From Actinomycetota bacterium (lineage in GTDB: Bacteria > Actinomycetota > Actinomycetes > S36-B12 > UBA10799), in NCBI GenBank assembly GCA_963169225.1, contig CAUJDH010000004.1:1-46387 (forward strand): a DNA stretch of 46,387 bases, written 5' to 3'. A program made the position numbers and the translations under genes. Shown here piece by piece: positions 8,948 through 18,749 of the stretch (its first letter is position 1; each line of letters begins with the position of its first letter). The notes under the pieces are model-generated. The model was not told the origin of the DNA and did no database searches. It worked only from the letters and a program-made list of their open reading frames with translations.

Positions 8948-9619
8948 ATGACCACGGACGAACAGGAGCCTTTGGAGAACGCCAACGGCACCAACGAAGC
9001 CTCCGAAGATGCTGTGGCAGAGCCAGTTGAAGACGCCGCGGAACAGGCAGCAGGGCCAAATGAAGATCCCATTGACGAGGGTCAAGGCGAATCAAACTCG
9101 GCAGCAGCCACCCAAACCGCTACAAAGAAGCAAGTTTCGTCTTCCCTCCCCTATGTGTCGTGGGGTGGCCGCGTACTCGCCTATTTGATTGACGTGGTGC
9201 CCGTCCTCATCGTTGGATCTATCGCGAATTTGATCGCCAGGGCAACCGAAACCACAAGCCTTGAGGTGATCGGGCGCAATGGTGGACAGGACATCACAGC
9301 AGAAGTCACCCGAACCTCCGCTGCGGGAATCGCTATAGAAGTACTCGCGGTTATTGCGATCCTCCTCTACTGGTTCTGGAATAAGGGCTACCGAGAAGGG
9401 ACAACGGGAAAATCAATCGGCAAACAAGTCTTGGGCTTCACTACCGTTGATGAGACCACCCGCCGCTCACTTGGCGCGAAGAATGGCTGTATCCGAGTTC
9501 TACTGCTGTTCGTGGATTTCTTCATTTGCTATATCGGCGTCCTATGGCCGTTGTGGGACGTCAAGAAGCAAACCTTCCTTTCTGACAGATTCACGAACGC
9601 AATTGTCTTGAGGGATTAG
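8948..9619 (+). CDS. RDD family membrane protein
   Basis: Residues 1–65 form an acidic, low-complexity cytoplasmic arm (Glu/Asp/Ala/Asn-rich). An RDD domain follows with three membrane segments: VLAYLIDVVPVLIVGSIANLI, AIEVLAVIAILLYWFW and VLLLFVDFFICYIGVLWPLW. The typical motif EGTTGKSIGKQVLGF lies between segments two and three. The RDD Arg/Asp signature appears as GRVLAYLIDVVP. RDD proteins are poorly understood, and some act in Na+/H+ exchange or stress responses. I chose ATG 8948 (MTTDEQEP) rather than the upstream ATG 8930. It is followed after two bases by a second RDD gene, so the two form an operon. Confidence 0.85.
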   Translation: MTTDEQEPLENANGTNEASEDAVAEPVEDAAEQAAGPNEDPIDEGQGESNSAAATQTATKKQVSSSLPYVSWGGRVLAYLIDVVPVLIVGSIANLIARATETTSLEVIGRNGGQDITAEVTRTSAAGIAIEVLAVIAILLYWFWNKGYREGTTGKSIGKQVLGFTTVDETTRRSLGAKNGCIRVLLLFVDFFICYIGVLWPLWDVKKQTFLSDRFTNAIVLRD

Positions 9620-9621
9620 AC

Positions 9622-10116
9622 TTGACCCCAATGAATTCTGGTACTTCTGCTAGCGACAACGCTCCGTGGCCTTGGCGAATGGCGACGACGGGGATCGACT
9701 ATCTTCCCGTTTTCTTTGTCTTTTGGCTCAGCTCCATGATCTTCGGACGACCCGGTCAAGGCATGGTTGTGGAACACTACGGCGACCCACCCCGCCCCTA
9801 CTATGTGGCGGGCGAAGTAGCAGGCTCGGTCAATCTATTGATCCCCATTGTCTTGGCGAGCATTATTTGCTTGGTCAATAAAGGCTGGCTCGAAGGCACG
9901 ACTGGCCAATCGGTAGGCAAAATGCTGCTCGGCTACCGCACCCAAGACATGAACACTGGCGAAGTACTGGGTCCTGCTCGTGCATCGATTCGTTGGATTC
10001 TGCTCAACATCGATATCGCTATATGCTTAGTGGGAATTCTCTGGCCAATTTGGGATCTCAAACGCCAGACACTTGTATCAGATCGGTTGACCCAATCAGT
10101 CGTCGTCAAGAGTTAA
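9622..10116 (+). CDS. RDD family membrane protein (second copy)
   Basis: This 164-residue protein is a shorter paralogue of the preceding gene. It has WRMATTGIDYLPVFFVFWLSSMIFG, then NLLIPIVLASIICLVNKGWLEGTTGQSVGKMLLGYRTQD and a last membrane segment WILLNIDIAICLVGILWPIWDLKRQTLVSDRLTQSVV, which closely parallels the end of the first copy. TTG 9622 is preferred as start because an AGGG ribosome site lies seven bases upstream. ATG 9631 would place that site too far away. The tandem arrangement suggests that the two proteins pair in the membrane, which is inference. Confidence 0.83.
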   Translation: MTPMNSGTSASDNAPWPWRMATTGIDYLPVFFVFWLSSMIFGRPGQGMVVEHYGDPPRPYYVAGEVAGSVNLLIPIVLASIICLVNKGWLEGTTGQSVGKMLLGYRTQDMNTGEVLGPARASIRWILLNIDIAICLVGILWPIWDLKRQTLVSDRLTQSVVVKS

Positions 10117-10168
10117 TTCCCAGCCGTTCAACCCGGCGCTCAATCCTCTCAAACTACCCGCTCACAAA

Positions 10169-10206
10169 GAAGCCTCCCGCGGCTTCCGCTCTTCCCCGAA
10201 TCGGGG
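10169..10206. terminator. Two short hairpins between convergent genes
   Basis: GAAGCC–TCCCGC–GGCTTC (10169–10186) and CCCCGA–A–TCGGGG (10194–10206) lie between the end of the RDD pair and the end of the minus-strand membrane gene. There is no clear T-run, so termination is only suggested by the convergent setting. The rest of 10117–10253 shows nothing else. Confidence 0.35.
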
Positions 10207-10253
10207 CTAGAGCTTCAGCCAGCGAGAGGCAACTTTGATTAGCTAAGAGATCC

Positions 10254-11114
10254 TTAAGCGGAAACCTCTTCGTTGTTCAGCCTGCGGAACAGGTAACCCT
10301 GCGCGAGGTAGGTAACTGGAATAGTCACCAGCAGACCCACGAGGCAGAGAATGGCTCCGATGAAGTTCGCAACGATCGCTACGAGCACGAAGATGATCAC
10401 TTGGACCAAGTTCGCTAGCACAAAGCTCCAAGAGGACTTGATCGCTTCCACTGGGGAAATGTCCTTGTCGTACAGGTAGTACAGCCAGAATCCACAGAAG
10501 AAGACCCAGATCAGACCCAGGATTGGGAAGATAATGAAACCGAGGGCTCCGAGGATACCAGCGACGACACCAACAATGATCGAACCGATGACGACCGGTC
10601 CGGCCTTGTCTGTTGGCAGAAGGTCTGCAAGCTCAAGCTTCTCACCACGAGCAACCTTGAGAACACCGCGAACAATACCGGCCGACACAAACCAACCGTA
10701 GATCGCAAGAATGATGTTGCCCAGGATCGAGAAGATCAGCGAAGCAGTGCTGCGGGCAGCTTCAACAGCTTCAACCTGGCCAGTGTCAGGGTTGAACTTG
10801 ATTTCGGTCGTTGCTCCACCAGTAGCTCCAGCTAGAACACCGAAGATCAAGGCAATAACGAAACCGATGATTGCGTACAAGATGATGGCCAGAATGATCG
10901 GACCAAAGTTGTCGCGGTACTTGTTCCAGCCCCAGGTGAAAGCCTTACCGACTGAGTATTCACCGTCTGCGGGATTCACTCCGCCGTGGTACTCAGGTGC
11001 GGGAGGAGGGGGCGGGGGTGTGCCACCGGCGCTACCGGCAGGGGGAGGGGGCGGCGCAGCCGGAGGCTGGTTCTCAGGAACTTCGTTCCCGCCCGGGTTA
11101 TTAATGTCGCTCAT
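10254..11114 (-). CDS. Proline-rich N-terminus multi-pass membrane protein
   Basis: Residues 1–45 are a Pro/Gly-rich cytoplasmic arm (NQPPAAPPPPPAGSAGGTPPPPPP). Hydrophobic segments follow: IILAIILYAIIGFVIALIFGVLAG, LIFSILGNIILAIYGWFVSAG, VVIGSIIVGVVAGILGALGFIIF, ILGLIWVFFCGFWLYYLYD and LVQVIIFVLVAIVANFIGAILCLVGLLVTIPVTYLAQGYLFRRL. The central GWNKYRDNFGPIILAI and SPVEAIKSSWSFVLAN motifs recur in a large group of uncharacterised actinobacterial integral membrane proteins. The ATG at 11114 follows GAATTAGGAATGAGCTTAATCTC. I do not know a function. The Pro-rich arm suggests a protein-binding tail. Confidence 0.75.
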   Translation of the reverse strand: MSDINNPGGNEVPENQPPAAPPPPPAGSAGGTPPPPPPAPEYHGGVNPADGEYSVGKAFTWGWNKYRDNFGPIILAIILYAIIGFVIALIFGVLAGATGGATTEIKFNPDTGQVEAVEAARSTASLIFSILGNIILAIYGWFVSAGIVRGVLKVARGEKLELADLLPTDKAGPVVIGSIIVGVVAGILGALGFIIFPILGLIWVFFCGFWLYYLYDKDISPVEAIKSSWSFVLANLVQVIIFVLVAIVANFIGAILCLVGLLVTIPVTYLAQGYLFRRLNNEEVSA

Positions 11115-11256
11115 GAGATTAAGCTCATTCCTAATTCGAACCCTGTCAAGGGCTGCTTTGTCCTACGGCCGGTTGGCGCAGGCAGTGCCTTTGGGCACAT
11201 ATACAGAGAGTAATAAAGAATTGATTGGCAATGACAGCCAGACACGCCCAAACGTG

Positions 11257-12447
11257 TCAACCGTTGATCATGCGCCTGACCACCCAATCCGCCAGTAAAC
11301 GGCGCGATTCGGGCACCCAAATACGTCCTTCGGGAATCTCAGAAATAGTCACCAGGCCTTCGGATTCCAAGGTCTGAATCTCTCTTGAAGTGATGTCGAA
11401 ACCGAGCTCAGTCAAGTCGGCTACTCGCACTCCTTCACGTGTTCTCATACCCAACATAAGCAACTCGACCAATTGGTTCTCAGGTGTAAGTTCCTCTAAA
11501 TCAGCCAGAGGAGCTTCACCGCGACGGAGTTTATTCGCATAGGTTCCGGGGTGCTTCACGTTCCACCAACGCACTCCGCCAATATGACTATGTGCTCCTG
11601 GGCCCACTCCCCACCAGTTGTCACCGCGCCAATAGCCAAGATTGTGTTTGGCCTCGGAACCTGGCTTTGCCCAGTTGGAAACCTCGTACCAATCGAGACC
11701 AGCAGCTACAAAGCGGGAGTCTGCCAAGGTATAGAACTCCGCGAGGTCATCCTCACTTTGAGCAATTAACTCTCCGCTGGCGACTTGCCTGGCCATCCGA
11801 GTACCGGGTTCGACAATCAAGGACTATGCCGAAATGTGCGAGGTGTTCGCAGAGAGCGCAGCTTCTATAGTCTGTTGCCATTGCCCGAGCGTCTCCCCTG
11901 GAGCCCCGTAGATCAGATCGACGCTGATCTCTTCAAATCCTGCTTCGCGCGCCCACTGCACTGCCTCCAAGGCTCGACCTGGTGTGTGTACTCGATCAAG
12001 TGTGGCGAGCACCTCTGGCACCGCGCTCTGCATCCCTAAGCTCAGTCGGTTGAAGCCTGCCTTGCGGAGCGCTTCAAGGTACTCCGGCGACAATGTCTCG
12101 GGATTAGCTTCCGTTGTGATCTCGGCATCCTCGGCGAACCCGAATGATTCACGGATCTCTTGGAGCACAAATCCCAATTGCTCTGCTGGCAGCAGAGTTG
12201 GTGTTCCACCACCGAAGAACACAGTGTCAACGGGCCTGGTGAGGGAATCGGAGATCGCCCTGCGCGCATACACAATCTCGGCGGTTGCATCGTCTACGAA
12301 CTGGCGGGGCGTGGCATCCGAGATGTGACCTGGAACGTAGGTGTTGAAGTCACAATAACCACAGCGACTAGAACACCACGGCACGTGAACATAAACGCCG
12401 AATGGGCGCTCCCCCAGCGTGGCTAAAGCGCTTGGCGGGAGCGCCAT
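11257..12447 (-). pseudogene. hemW: HemW-like radical SAM protein interrupted by an in-frame amber codon
   Basis: Residues 1–207 carry the radical SAM motif CSSRCGYCDFNTY, FFGGGTPTLL, TTEANPETL and ISVDLIYGAPGETLGQW, typical of HemW (a heme chaperone, once called coproporphyrinogen oxidase HemN). A TAG at 11824–11826 then stops translation at a position where HemW proteins read SA-Y-SLIVEPGT. The same frame continues directly with SLIVEPGTRMARQV… to 11257, including YEVSNWAKPG and HNLGYWRG, without any shift. It is one gene with a Tyr-to-stop change (TAC to TAG is one base). It could be a real nonsense mutation, a sequencing error or readthrough. A second ATG-less restart at TTG 11820 could give the 187-residue tail. 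Residues encoded upstream of ATG 12447 (LPEGPSIPVD) also look HemW-like, so the true start may be farther up. Confidence 0.88.
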
Positions 12448-12494
12448 ATCGACCGGGATTGAAGGTCCTTCAGGCAGCGTTGCCAGGATTGGTC

Positions 12495-14327
12495 CTATTC
12501 GTAGAAGGAATCGAAAATGTCAGAGTATTTGTCATCTACGATTTTACGCTTCACCTTAAGGCTTGGGGTAAGTTCGCCATCCTCAATGGTGAAATCACGA
12601 TCCAAGATTTTAAATTTCTTGATCGTCTCCCACTTATTTAGTCCCTCGTTGAGTTCATCTACACAGCTCTGCACGTAGGCGATGACATCTGGATCTTCAC
12701 TCAAACTGGCCAAGTCGGTTGGTTTGCCTTTGGCCTTAGCCCACTCAGCGGCACTTTCAGGATCAAGCGTGATGATCGCACTAGCAAATTTGCGACCGTC
12801 AGCATGCACCACCATATTGCCGCCGATCGGACAGACCTTTTTGAACTCGGTGGCAATTGCCGACGGCGCAATGTATTTGCCGCCTGATGTCTTGAGAAGG
12901 TCCTTCTTACGGTCAGTGATCTTGATGCGACCCTTGTCGTCGATCTCGCCAACATCACCGGTGGCAAACCATCCATCATCGACAAATACTTCGGCAGTTG
13001 CCTCGGGCAGGTTGTGGTAGCCGCGCATAACACCGCCGCCCTTGATCAGGATCTCGCCATCATCAGCGAACTTGACTTCGGTACCTGGAACCGGCTCCCC
13101 CACAGTGCCGAATCGCATATTGTCGCATCGCACCACAATTGAGGCAGCCGAGGTTTCGGTCAAACCGTAGCCTTCGATAATCGGCATACCGCAGATGTTG
13201 AACCATTCAGCAATATCACCCGAGAGCGCAGCCGAACCCGAAATGAAGATACGCAATTGACCCCCGAGACGTTCACGAACCTTGGAGAACACCAGCTTGT
13301 CTGCCAAATTGAACTTGATGGCTAACAAACCTCCAGGAGCTTTACCCGTAGCCAATTCTTGGTCTTTGTATTGTTTACCAACTTCGAAAGCCCATTTGCC
13401 AATCTTTGCCTTGGCACCAGTTTCAGCTTCCAGCTGCGAGTTGACCGCTGCATAGACTTTTTCAAAAATTCGAGGTACCGCAGCCATTGCAGTCGGCTTC
13501 ACCACTGGCAGATTTTCGATGATCTTGGGAACTCGGCCATCGGTCGCTGAGACGAAGCCGTACTGCAGCTGAGTAGCCATCAGCAGACTGCCAAAGACGT
13601 GAGCCAGCGGCAGCCAACGGTATTCAACATCATCGATGGTGAACAAATCCATACCCTCAATAGCCGCACCGAGGTACGCCCAATTCGCTTGAGTCAGCTC
13701 GACACCCTTGGGTCGTCCAGTAGTGCCCGAGGTGTAAACCAAGATCGATAACGAATCTGGCTTCACTCCAGCGCTACGGTTAGCCACTAAATCAGCATCT
13801 TTAGCCAAAGCAGCCTTACCACGTTTGCGCAATTCATCGAGCGTGATCACCCAATCGCCATCGGAAGCTTTGGGCTCACCTTCTAACAACACAATCAGAT
13901 GAAGCTGCTGCAGTTCACTCTTGAACTCACGCACCTTGGCTAGCTGGCCTTCGTTCTGCGCAAATAAAACCTGAACGTCAGAATCACCAATGATGTAGGC
14001 AACGTCTTCAGCGCCAGTCGAGGAATAGACCGTTGTGATGGCGGTACCAGCTAGAGCAATCGCATAGGCAGCGATGCACCACTCGTAGCTGGTCTCTGAG
14101 GCAATGCCGACACGTTGCTCTGGTTCAACTCCAGCGTCGATCAATCCGGCAGCCCAGACGGTTGCGTCGTCGACCGACTCCTTCCAAGTGAACTCCTCCC
14201 AAGGCCCTGATTCAGTAGGCTTCCGGAACGCAGGGCGATCTGGCGTCTTGGCGACGCGATCTAAGATCAACTGCGTGAAGGTGGGGGTTTGTTCCGGTAG
14301 AGCTTCCCGAGCCTTGGCAATAGCCAT
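12495..14327 (-). CDS. AMP-forming long-chain acyl-CoA synthetase (FadD15-like)
   Basis: This 610-residue enzyme activates fatty acids to acyl-AMP and then acyl-CoA. Motifs visible: ILVYTSGTTGRPKGVELT (P-loop/A3), GYGLTETSAASIV (A5), WFATGDVGEIDDKGRIKITDRKKDLLKTSGGKYIAP (A7–A8) and the C-terminal LTPSLKVKRK with the catalytic lysine. It belongs to the FadD15-like group common in actinobacteria. ATG 14327 is chosen (MAIAKAREALP) because AGGAAG lies seven bases upstream. An upstream ATG at 14366 lacks this. It is a tandem paralogue of the next gene upstream and is followed 47 bases later by hemW. Confidence 0.93.
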   Translation of the reverse strand: MAIAKAREALPEQTPTFTQLILDRVAKTPDRPAFRKPTESGPWEEFTWKESVDDATVWAAGLIDAGVEPEQRVGIASETSYEWCIAAYAIALAGTAITTVYSSTGAEDVAYIIGDSDVQVLFAQNEGQLAKVREFKSELQQLHLIVLLEGEPKASDGDWVITLDELRKRGKAALAKDADLVANRSAGVKPDSLSILVYTSGTTGRPKGVELTQANWAYLGAAIEGMDLFTIDDVEYRWLPLAHVFGSLLMATQLQYGFVSATDGRVPKIIENLPVVKPTAMAAVPRIFEKVYAAVNSQLEAETGAKAKIGKWAFEVGKQYKDQELATGKAPGGLLAIKFNLADKLVFSKVRERLGGQLRIFISGSAALSGDIAEWFNICGMPIIEGYGLTETSAASIVVRCDNMRFGTVGEPVPGTEVKFADDGEILIKGGGVMRGYHNLPEATAEVFVDDGWFATGDVGEIDDKGRIKITDRKKDLLKTSGGKYIAPSAIATEFKKVCPIGGNMVVHADGRKFASAIITLDPESAAEWAKAKGKPTDLASLSEDPDVIAYVQSCVDELNEGLNKWETIKKFKILDRDFTIEDGELTPSLKVKRKIVDDKYSDIFDSFYE

Positions 14328-14468
14328 TGTTAAACTTCCTAACTTCTTGACGTTTTTTGCAAACACTACCGCTCTGCTTTGAGTCGACGCGAGTAAAGCT
14401 AGTGGAGATTCACCCGGTCTACCTGCTCATACTCGTCCGATCGGAGCACAAGCTACATTTGCCGCATG

Positions 14469-14513
14469 AAAAAAGGCGTCCCTGGCGACTAATCGCTCAG
14501 GGACGCCTTTTCT
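14469..14513 (-). terminator. Rho-independent terminator of the upstream acyl-CoA synthetase
   Basis: GGCGTCCCTG (14475–14484) pairs perfectly with CAGGGACGCC (14498–14507). The minus strand reads into six T's at 14474–14469, just after the stop of the gene ending at 14526. It separates the two tandem synthetase genes, so the downstream copy must have its own promoter in 14328–14468. Confidence 0.88.
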
Positions 14514-14525
14514 AAAAGCTTCTAG

Positions 14526-16361
14526 CTAGTCCTTGTAGAAGGAATCGAAGAGATCCGTGAAGCGGTCTTCGACGACCTTGCGCTTCACCTTGAGGCTTGG
14601 GGTGAGTTCGCCCTCTTCAATGCTGAAGTCGCGATCAAGGATTTCGAACTTCTTGATCGTTTCCCACTTATTGAGACGGGTGTTGAGCTCGTCCACATCA
14701 CTTTGGATCATGGCGATAACCTCGGGATCCTTGCTGAGGGAAGCGAGGTCGGTTGGCTTACCGTTCTTCTCTGCCCAGGCAGCAGCTGAATCTGGATCCA
14801 GCGTGATCAAAGCACTGGCGAACTTGCGGCCATTGGCGTGAACCACCATGTTGCCACCGATCGGGCAGATAGCTTTGAATTCGGACGCAATAGCCGATGG
14901 AGCAATGTACTTACCACCGGAGGTCTTGACCAGGTCCTTCTTACGGTCAGTGATCTTGACTCGACCATGAGCATCGACTTCACCGATGTCACCGGTAGCG
15001 AACCAACCATCTTCCACAAATACCTCGGCGGTTGCCTCTGGCATGTTGTGGTAACCGCGCATGACGCCGCCACCCTTGATCAGGATCTCGCCGTCATCGG
15101 CAATACGGAACGTGGTGCCAGGGAATGGCTCACCAACGGTGCCGAACTTGATGTTGTCCGGGCGAACGATCGACGAAGCAGCCGAGGTCTCGGTTAGACC
15201 GTAGCCCTCGAGGATTGGCATTCCGACGATGTTGAACCACTCGGCGATCTCGGCTGAGAGTGCTGCCGAACCGGAGATGAACAAGCGCACCTTGCCGCCG
15301 AGGCGGTCGCGAACCTTGGAGAATACGAGCTTGTCAGCCATACCGAACTTGGCGCCAAGCATGCCGCCCGGAGCCTTGCCAGTTGCCAACTCTTGGTCGC
15401 GGTACTGCTTTCCAACACCGAACGCCCAGTTTGCGATCTTAGCCTTGGCTCCGCCATCAGCTTGGATCTGCGAGTTGACCGCTGCATAAACCTTCTCAAA
15501 GATACGCGGAACAGCAGCCATAAAGGTTGGCTGCACAACAGGCAAATTCTCGACGATCTTGGGGACGCGACCGTCAACAGCGGTAACGAAACCGATCTGC
15601 AGCTGCAAGGCAATAAGCACGCTACCGAACACGTGTGCCAGCGGCAGCCAGAGGAATTGCACGTCATCGATGTGAACAACACCGAGGGCATCAATGGTGG
15701 CACCGATGTAGCCCCAGTTGGCATGCGTGAGTTCCACACCCTTGGGCTTTCCGGTGGTACCTGAGGTGTAGATCAGGGTAGCCAGGTTGTCTGGCTTGAC
15801 TGCTGCAGAACGAGTCTCGACCAAAGTGGCGTCGGCTGCAAGAGCCTCCCTGCCCTTGGCGCGAAGCTCATCGAGCGTGATGACCCAGTCGCCGTCCTCG
15901 GCACTTGGTGCACCTTCGAAAAGGATCACTTTGCGAAGGTCGGGAAGTTCAGACTTGGTGGCACGAACCTTGGCAACCTGCTCCTCGTTCTGAGCGAACA
16001 AGATTCGCGTGTCCGAGTCACCCAGGATGAATGCAACGTCTTCTGCACCAGTCGACGAGTAGACCGTGGTGGTTGCTCCACCGGCCATTGCAATACCTAG
16101 GTTGGCGAGGATCCAGGTGTAGCTCGTCTCGGAGGCGATGCCAACGCGTTGTTCGAGTTCAATTCCCTCGGAGATCAGACCGGCAGCGATTACATAGACG
16201 TCATCGATCGACTCCTTCCAGGTGTATTCCTTCCAGCCACCGGCTTCGGTTGGCTCACGGAATGCTGGGCGAGAAGGTGTCTGAGCGACACGATCATGAA
16301 CGAGCTGTGTCAATGATTCGGCGTGCGGAGGTAGTGACTCTCGTGCTTTTGCGTCGACCAT
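14526..16361 (-). CDS. AMP-forming long-chain acyl-CoA synthetase (FadD15-like), tandem paralogue
   Basis: This 611-residue protein is a close paralogue of the neighbouring synthetase over its whole length. It keeps LIYTSGTTGKPKGVELTHANW, GYGLTETSAASSIVRPDN, WFATGDIGEVDAHGRVKITDRKKDLVKTSGGKYIAP and LTPSLKVKRKVVEDRF. Differences are spread evenly, which speaks for an old duplication and not a recent copy. The ATG at 16361 has AGGGA about ten bases upstream. Its own terminator (14469–14513) makes it an independent unit. Substrate chain length cannot be read from the sequence. Confidence 0.93.
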   Translation of the reverse strand: MVDAKARESLPPHAESLTQLVHDRVAQTPSRPAFREPTEAGGWKEYTWKESIDDVYVIAAGLISEGIELEQRVGIASETSYTWILANLGIAMAGGATTTVYSSTGAEDVAFILGDSDTRILFAQNEEQVAKVRATKSELPDLRKVILFEGAPSAEDGDWVITLDELRAKGREALAADATLVETRSAAVKPDNLATLIYTSGTTGKPKGVELTHANWGYIGATIDALGVVHIDDVQFLWLPLAHVFGSVLIALQLQIGFVTAVDGRVPKIVENLPVVQPTFMAAVPRIFEKVYAAVNSQIQADGGAKAKIANWAFGVGKQYRDQELATGKAPGGMLGAKFGMADKLVFSKVRDRLGGKVRLFISGSAALSAEIAEWFNIVGMPILEGYGLTETSAASSIVRPDNIKFGTVGEPFPGTTFRIADDGEILIKGGGVMRGYHNMPEATAEVFVEDGWFATGDIGEVDAHGRVKITDRKKDLVKTSGGKYIAPSAIASEFKAICPIGGNMVVHANGRKFASALITLDPDSAAAWAEKNGKPTDLASLSKDPEVIAMIQSDVDELNTRLNKWETIKKFEILDRDFSIEEGELTPSLKVKRKVVEDRFTDLFDSFYKD

Positions 16362-16502
16362 TCTTATTTCCCTAACTATTGTTGGACTTCAAAGTCTACT
16401 CGTGCGAACAAAAAATGAATAAACATCAACTTTGTCTGCGGAGCTTGGTTACATGCAAGCAAAGGACTGGCTTCAACGCAAGGCGAACCACACTATTGCC
16501 TG

Positions 16503-18356
16503 TTACTTCTTGGAAGATCCACTCGCGTCAGAACTAGTCGATAGTGCAGCAATAAACGCTTCTTGAGGGACTTCAACTCGACCAACGGTCTTCATACGCT
16601 TCTTGCCCTCCTTCTGTTTCTCCAGCAACTTACGCTTACGCGAAATATCGCCGCCATAACACTTGGCCAAGACATCCTTGCGGATCGCACGGATGGTCTC
16701 CCGAGCAATGATCCGGGACCCGATCGCAGCCTGGATCGGCACTTCGAACTGTTGTCGGGGAATCAATTCGCGCAATTTAGCCGCCATATCGACCCCATAG
16801 GCGTAGGCCTTATCGCGGTGAACGACCGCGCTAAACGCGTCCACCGTTTCACCCTGGAGCAGAATGTCGACCTTGACCAAGTCAGCCATTTGCTCACCGC
16901 TGGGTTCGTAATCGAGGGATGCATAACCTTTGGTCTTGGACTTTAACTGATCGAAGAAGTCGAACACAATCTCAGCTAGCGGCAAGGTGTATCGCATCTC
17001 GACACGATCTTCCGACAAATAGTCCATACCGAGCATCTCACCGCGTCTACTCTGGCAAAGCTCCATAATCGAACCGATGAAATCACTTGGTGCCAGGATC
17101 GTCGCCTTGACTACCGGCTCGTGTACCTCAGCGATCTTGCCACCTGGGAACTCGCTCGGGTTCGTCACTGTCACCTCTGTGCCGTCGTCCTTGACGACGC
17201 GGTAAACGACGTTCGGTGCTGTAGCAATCAGGTCGAGGTCGAACTCGCGCTCTAAACGTTCGCGCACGATCTCCAAGTGGAGGAGCCCTAAGAATCCGCA
17301 ACGGAATCCGAAGCCGAGGGCGGCCGACGATTCAGGTTCATAAACCAAAGCCGCATCGTTGAGTTTGAGCTTGTCGAGTGCATCTCGCAGGATCGGAAAA
17401 TCCGAACCGTCGATCGGGTACAAGCCAGAGAACACCATCGGCTTGGGGTCGCGGTAACCGCCAAGCGCCTCGGTCGCACCTCGATTTGCCAAGGTGACCG
17501 TGTCACCCACACGCGATTGGCGAACATCTTTCACACCGGTGATCAAGTAACCAACTTCACCGACTCCGATGGCTTTGCTGGCAGTCGGCTCCGGCGAAAT
17601 CACTCCGAGCTCGAGCGCCTCGTGAGTTGCCTTGGTACTCATCATCATGATGCGGTCGCGGTGCTTGAGCTCGCCGTCGATCACGCGAACGTAGGTGACC
17701 ACTCCCCGGTAAGAGTCATAGACCGAGTCGAAGATCATCGCTCGCGCTGGCGCTTCAGCATCTCCTTCAGGTGCTGGGATCTGCTGCACGATCTCGTCAA
17801 GCAGTTCACCTACGCCTTCACCGGTCTTTGCGCTCACCTTGAGTACATCTTCGGGATCACAGCCAATGATGTTGGCGAGTTCGGCAGCATACTTTTCGGG
17901 TTGCGCTGCCGGTAGATCGATCTTGTTGAGCACCGGAATGATCTGTAGATCATTCTCGAGAGCCAAGTAGAGGTTGGCTAAGGTCTGAGCCTCGATGCCT
18001 TGTGCAGCATCCACTAGCAGTACGGCACCTTCACAAGCGGCAAGTGAGCGCGACACCTCATAGGTGAAGTCGACGTGGCCAGGGGTGTCGATCAAGTTGA
18101 GCACATAGGTCCGACCATCACTAGCCTCATAAGGCAAACGAACAGCCTGGGATTTGATCGTGATACCGCGCTCGCGTTCGATATCCATGCGGTCGAGATA
18201 CTGGGCGCGCATTTGGCGCTCCTCCACGACCCCAGTCACCTGAAGCATGCGGTCAGCCAGCGTCGATTTGCCGTGGTCGATATGCGCAATGATGCAAAAG
18301 TTGCGCAACAACTCGGGATTCGTCTTGCCTGGCTGGGGAACACTCACGTGCTCCAT
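16503..18356 (-). CDS. lepA: Elongation factor 4 (LepA)
   Basis: LepA is a translational GTPase that acts on stalled or assembling ribosomes. G1 AHIDHGKS (residues 24–31), [14 protein letters not shown] (switch I/G2), DTPGHVDF (G3) and NKIDLP (G4) are all present. The typical C-terminal domain follows ([44 protein letters not shown] and the [17 protein letters not shown] loop). The 617-residue length is standard. The ATG at 18356 has GAGGGTG five bases upstream. It is divergent from rpsT, as in mycobacteria. Confidence 0.97.
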   Translation of the reverse strand: MEHVSVPQPGKTNPELLRNFCIIAHIDHGKSTLADRMLQVTGVVEERQMRAQYLDRMDIERERGITIKSQAVRLPYEASDGRTYVLNLIDTPGHVDFTYEVSRSLAACEGAVLLVDAAQGIEAQTLANLYLALENDLQIIPVLNKIDLPAAQPEKYAAELANIIGCDPEDVLKVSAKTGEGVGELLDEIVQQIPAPEGDAEAPARAMIFDSVYDSYRGVVTYVRVIDGELKHRDRIMMMSTKATHEALELGVISPEPTASKAIGVGEVGYLITGVKDVRQSRVGDTVTLANRGATEALGGYRDPKPMVFSGLYPIDGSDFPILRDALDKLKLNDAALVYEPESSAALGFGFRCGFLGLLHLEIVRERLEREFDLDLIATAPNVVYRVVKDDGTEVTVTNPSEFPGGKIAEVHEPVVKATILAPSDFIGSIMELCQSRRGEMLGMDYLSEDRVEMRYTLPLAEIVFDFFDQLKSKTKGYASLDYEPSGEQMADLVKVDILLQGETVDAFSAVVHRDKAYAYGVDMAAKLRELIPRQQFEVPIQAAIGSRIIARETIRAIRKDVLAKCYGGDISRKRKLLEKQKEGKKRMKTVGRVEVPQEAFIAALSTSSDASGSSKK

Positions 18357-18476
18357 GTAAGCACCCTCACTCTTCTAAGGCAGGGTCAGGCCTAGTAATT
18401 TCGGCCGATATGCGTATTATTGATAGAGAAGTAATTCGCAAGAACACCCAAACAAACTTTTAAGGCTGGATCGACT

Positions 18477-18737
18477 GTGGCTAACATCAAGTCCCAAATG
18501 AAGCGCATCAAGACTAACGAGAAGGCGCACGAGCGTAATAAGGCTGTGCGCAGCACCGTCAAGAATGCGATCCGTCGCGTCCACGAGGCAGTTTCTGCAG
18601 GGGATGCCACCGCCGCCCAAGATGCCGCCAAGGTTGCCAATCGCGAGCTTGATCGCGCCGTTTCCAAGGGTGTCATCCACAAGAACCAGGCGGCAAACCG
18701 CAAGTCGGCTGTTTCTAAAGCTGCTGCTTCGCTGTAA
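18477..18737 (+). CDS. rpsT: 30S ribosomal protein S20
   Basis: This 86-residue basic protein binds 16S rRNA early in 30S assembly. The N-terminus [26 protein letters not shown] and the C-terminal [23 protein letters not shown] are diagnostic. The start codon is GTG at 18477. The gene stands alone between lepA and holA, divergent from the first and convergent with the second, and is followed by a strong terminator. A TATTAT box at 18415–18420 could be its -10 element, though no convincing -35 is seen. Confidence 0.97.
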   Translation: MANIKSQMKRIKTNEKAHERNKAVRSTVKNAIRRVHEAVSAGDATAAQDAAKVANRELDRAVSKGVIHKNQAANRKSAVSKAAASL

Positions 18738-18749
18738 CTAATTCTTTTC

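Noticed and set aside
8880-8950. A CIRCE operator was looked for upstream of hrcA.
   Set aside because: No TTAGCACTC-N9-GAGTGCTAA or near match exists in the gap; only the -10-like TAAACT was seen.
11241-11258. GACACG–CCCAAA–CGTGTC at the end of hemW as a terminator.
   Set aside because: The stem is short, it overlaps the stop codon and no T-run follows.
11824-11826. Reassignment of TAG or use of an unusual amino acid in hemW.
   Set aside because: TAG ends several normal genes here (GH15 gene, HIT gene, phoH, one synthetase), and no recoding signal is seen.
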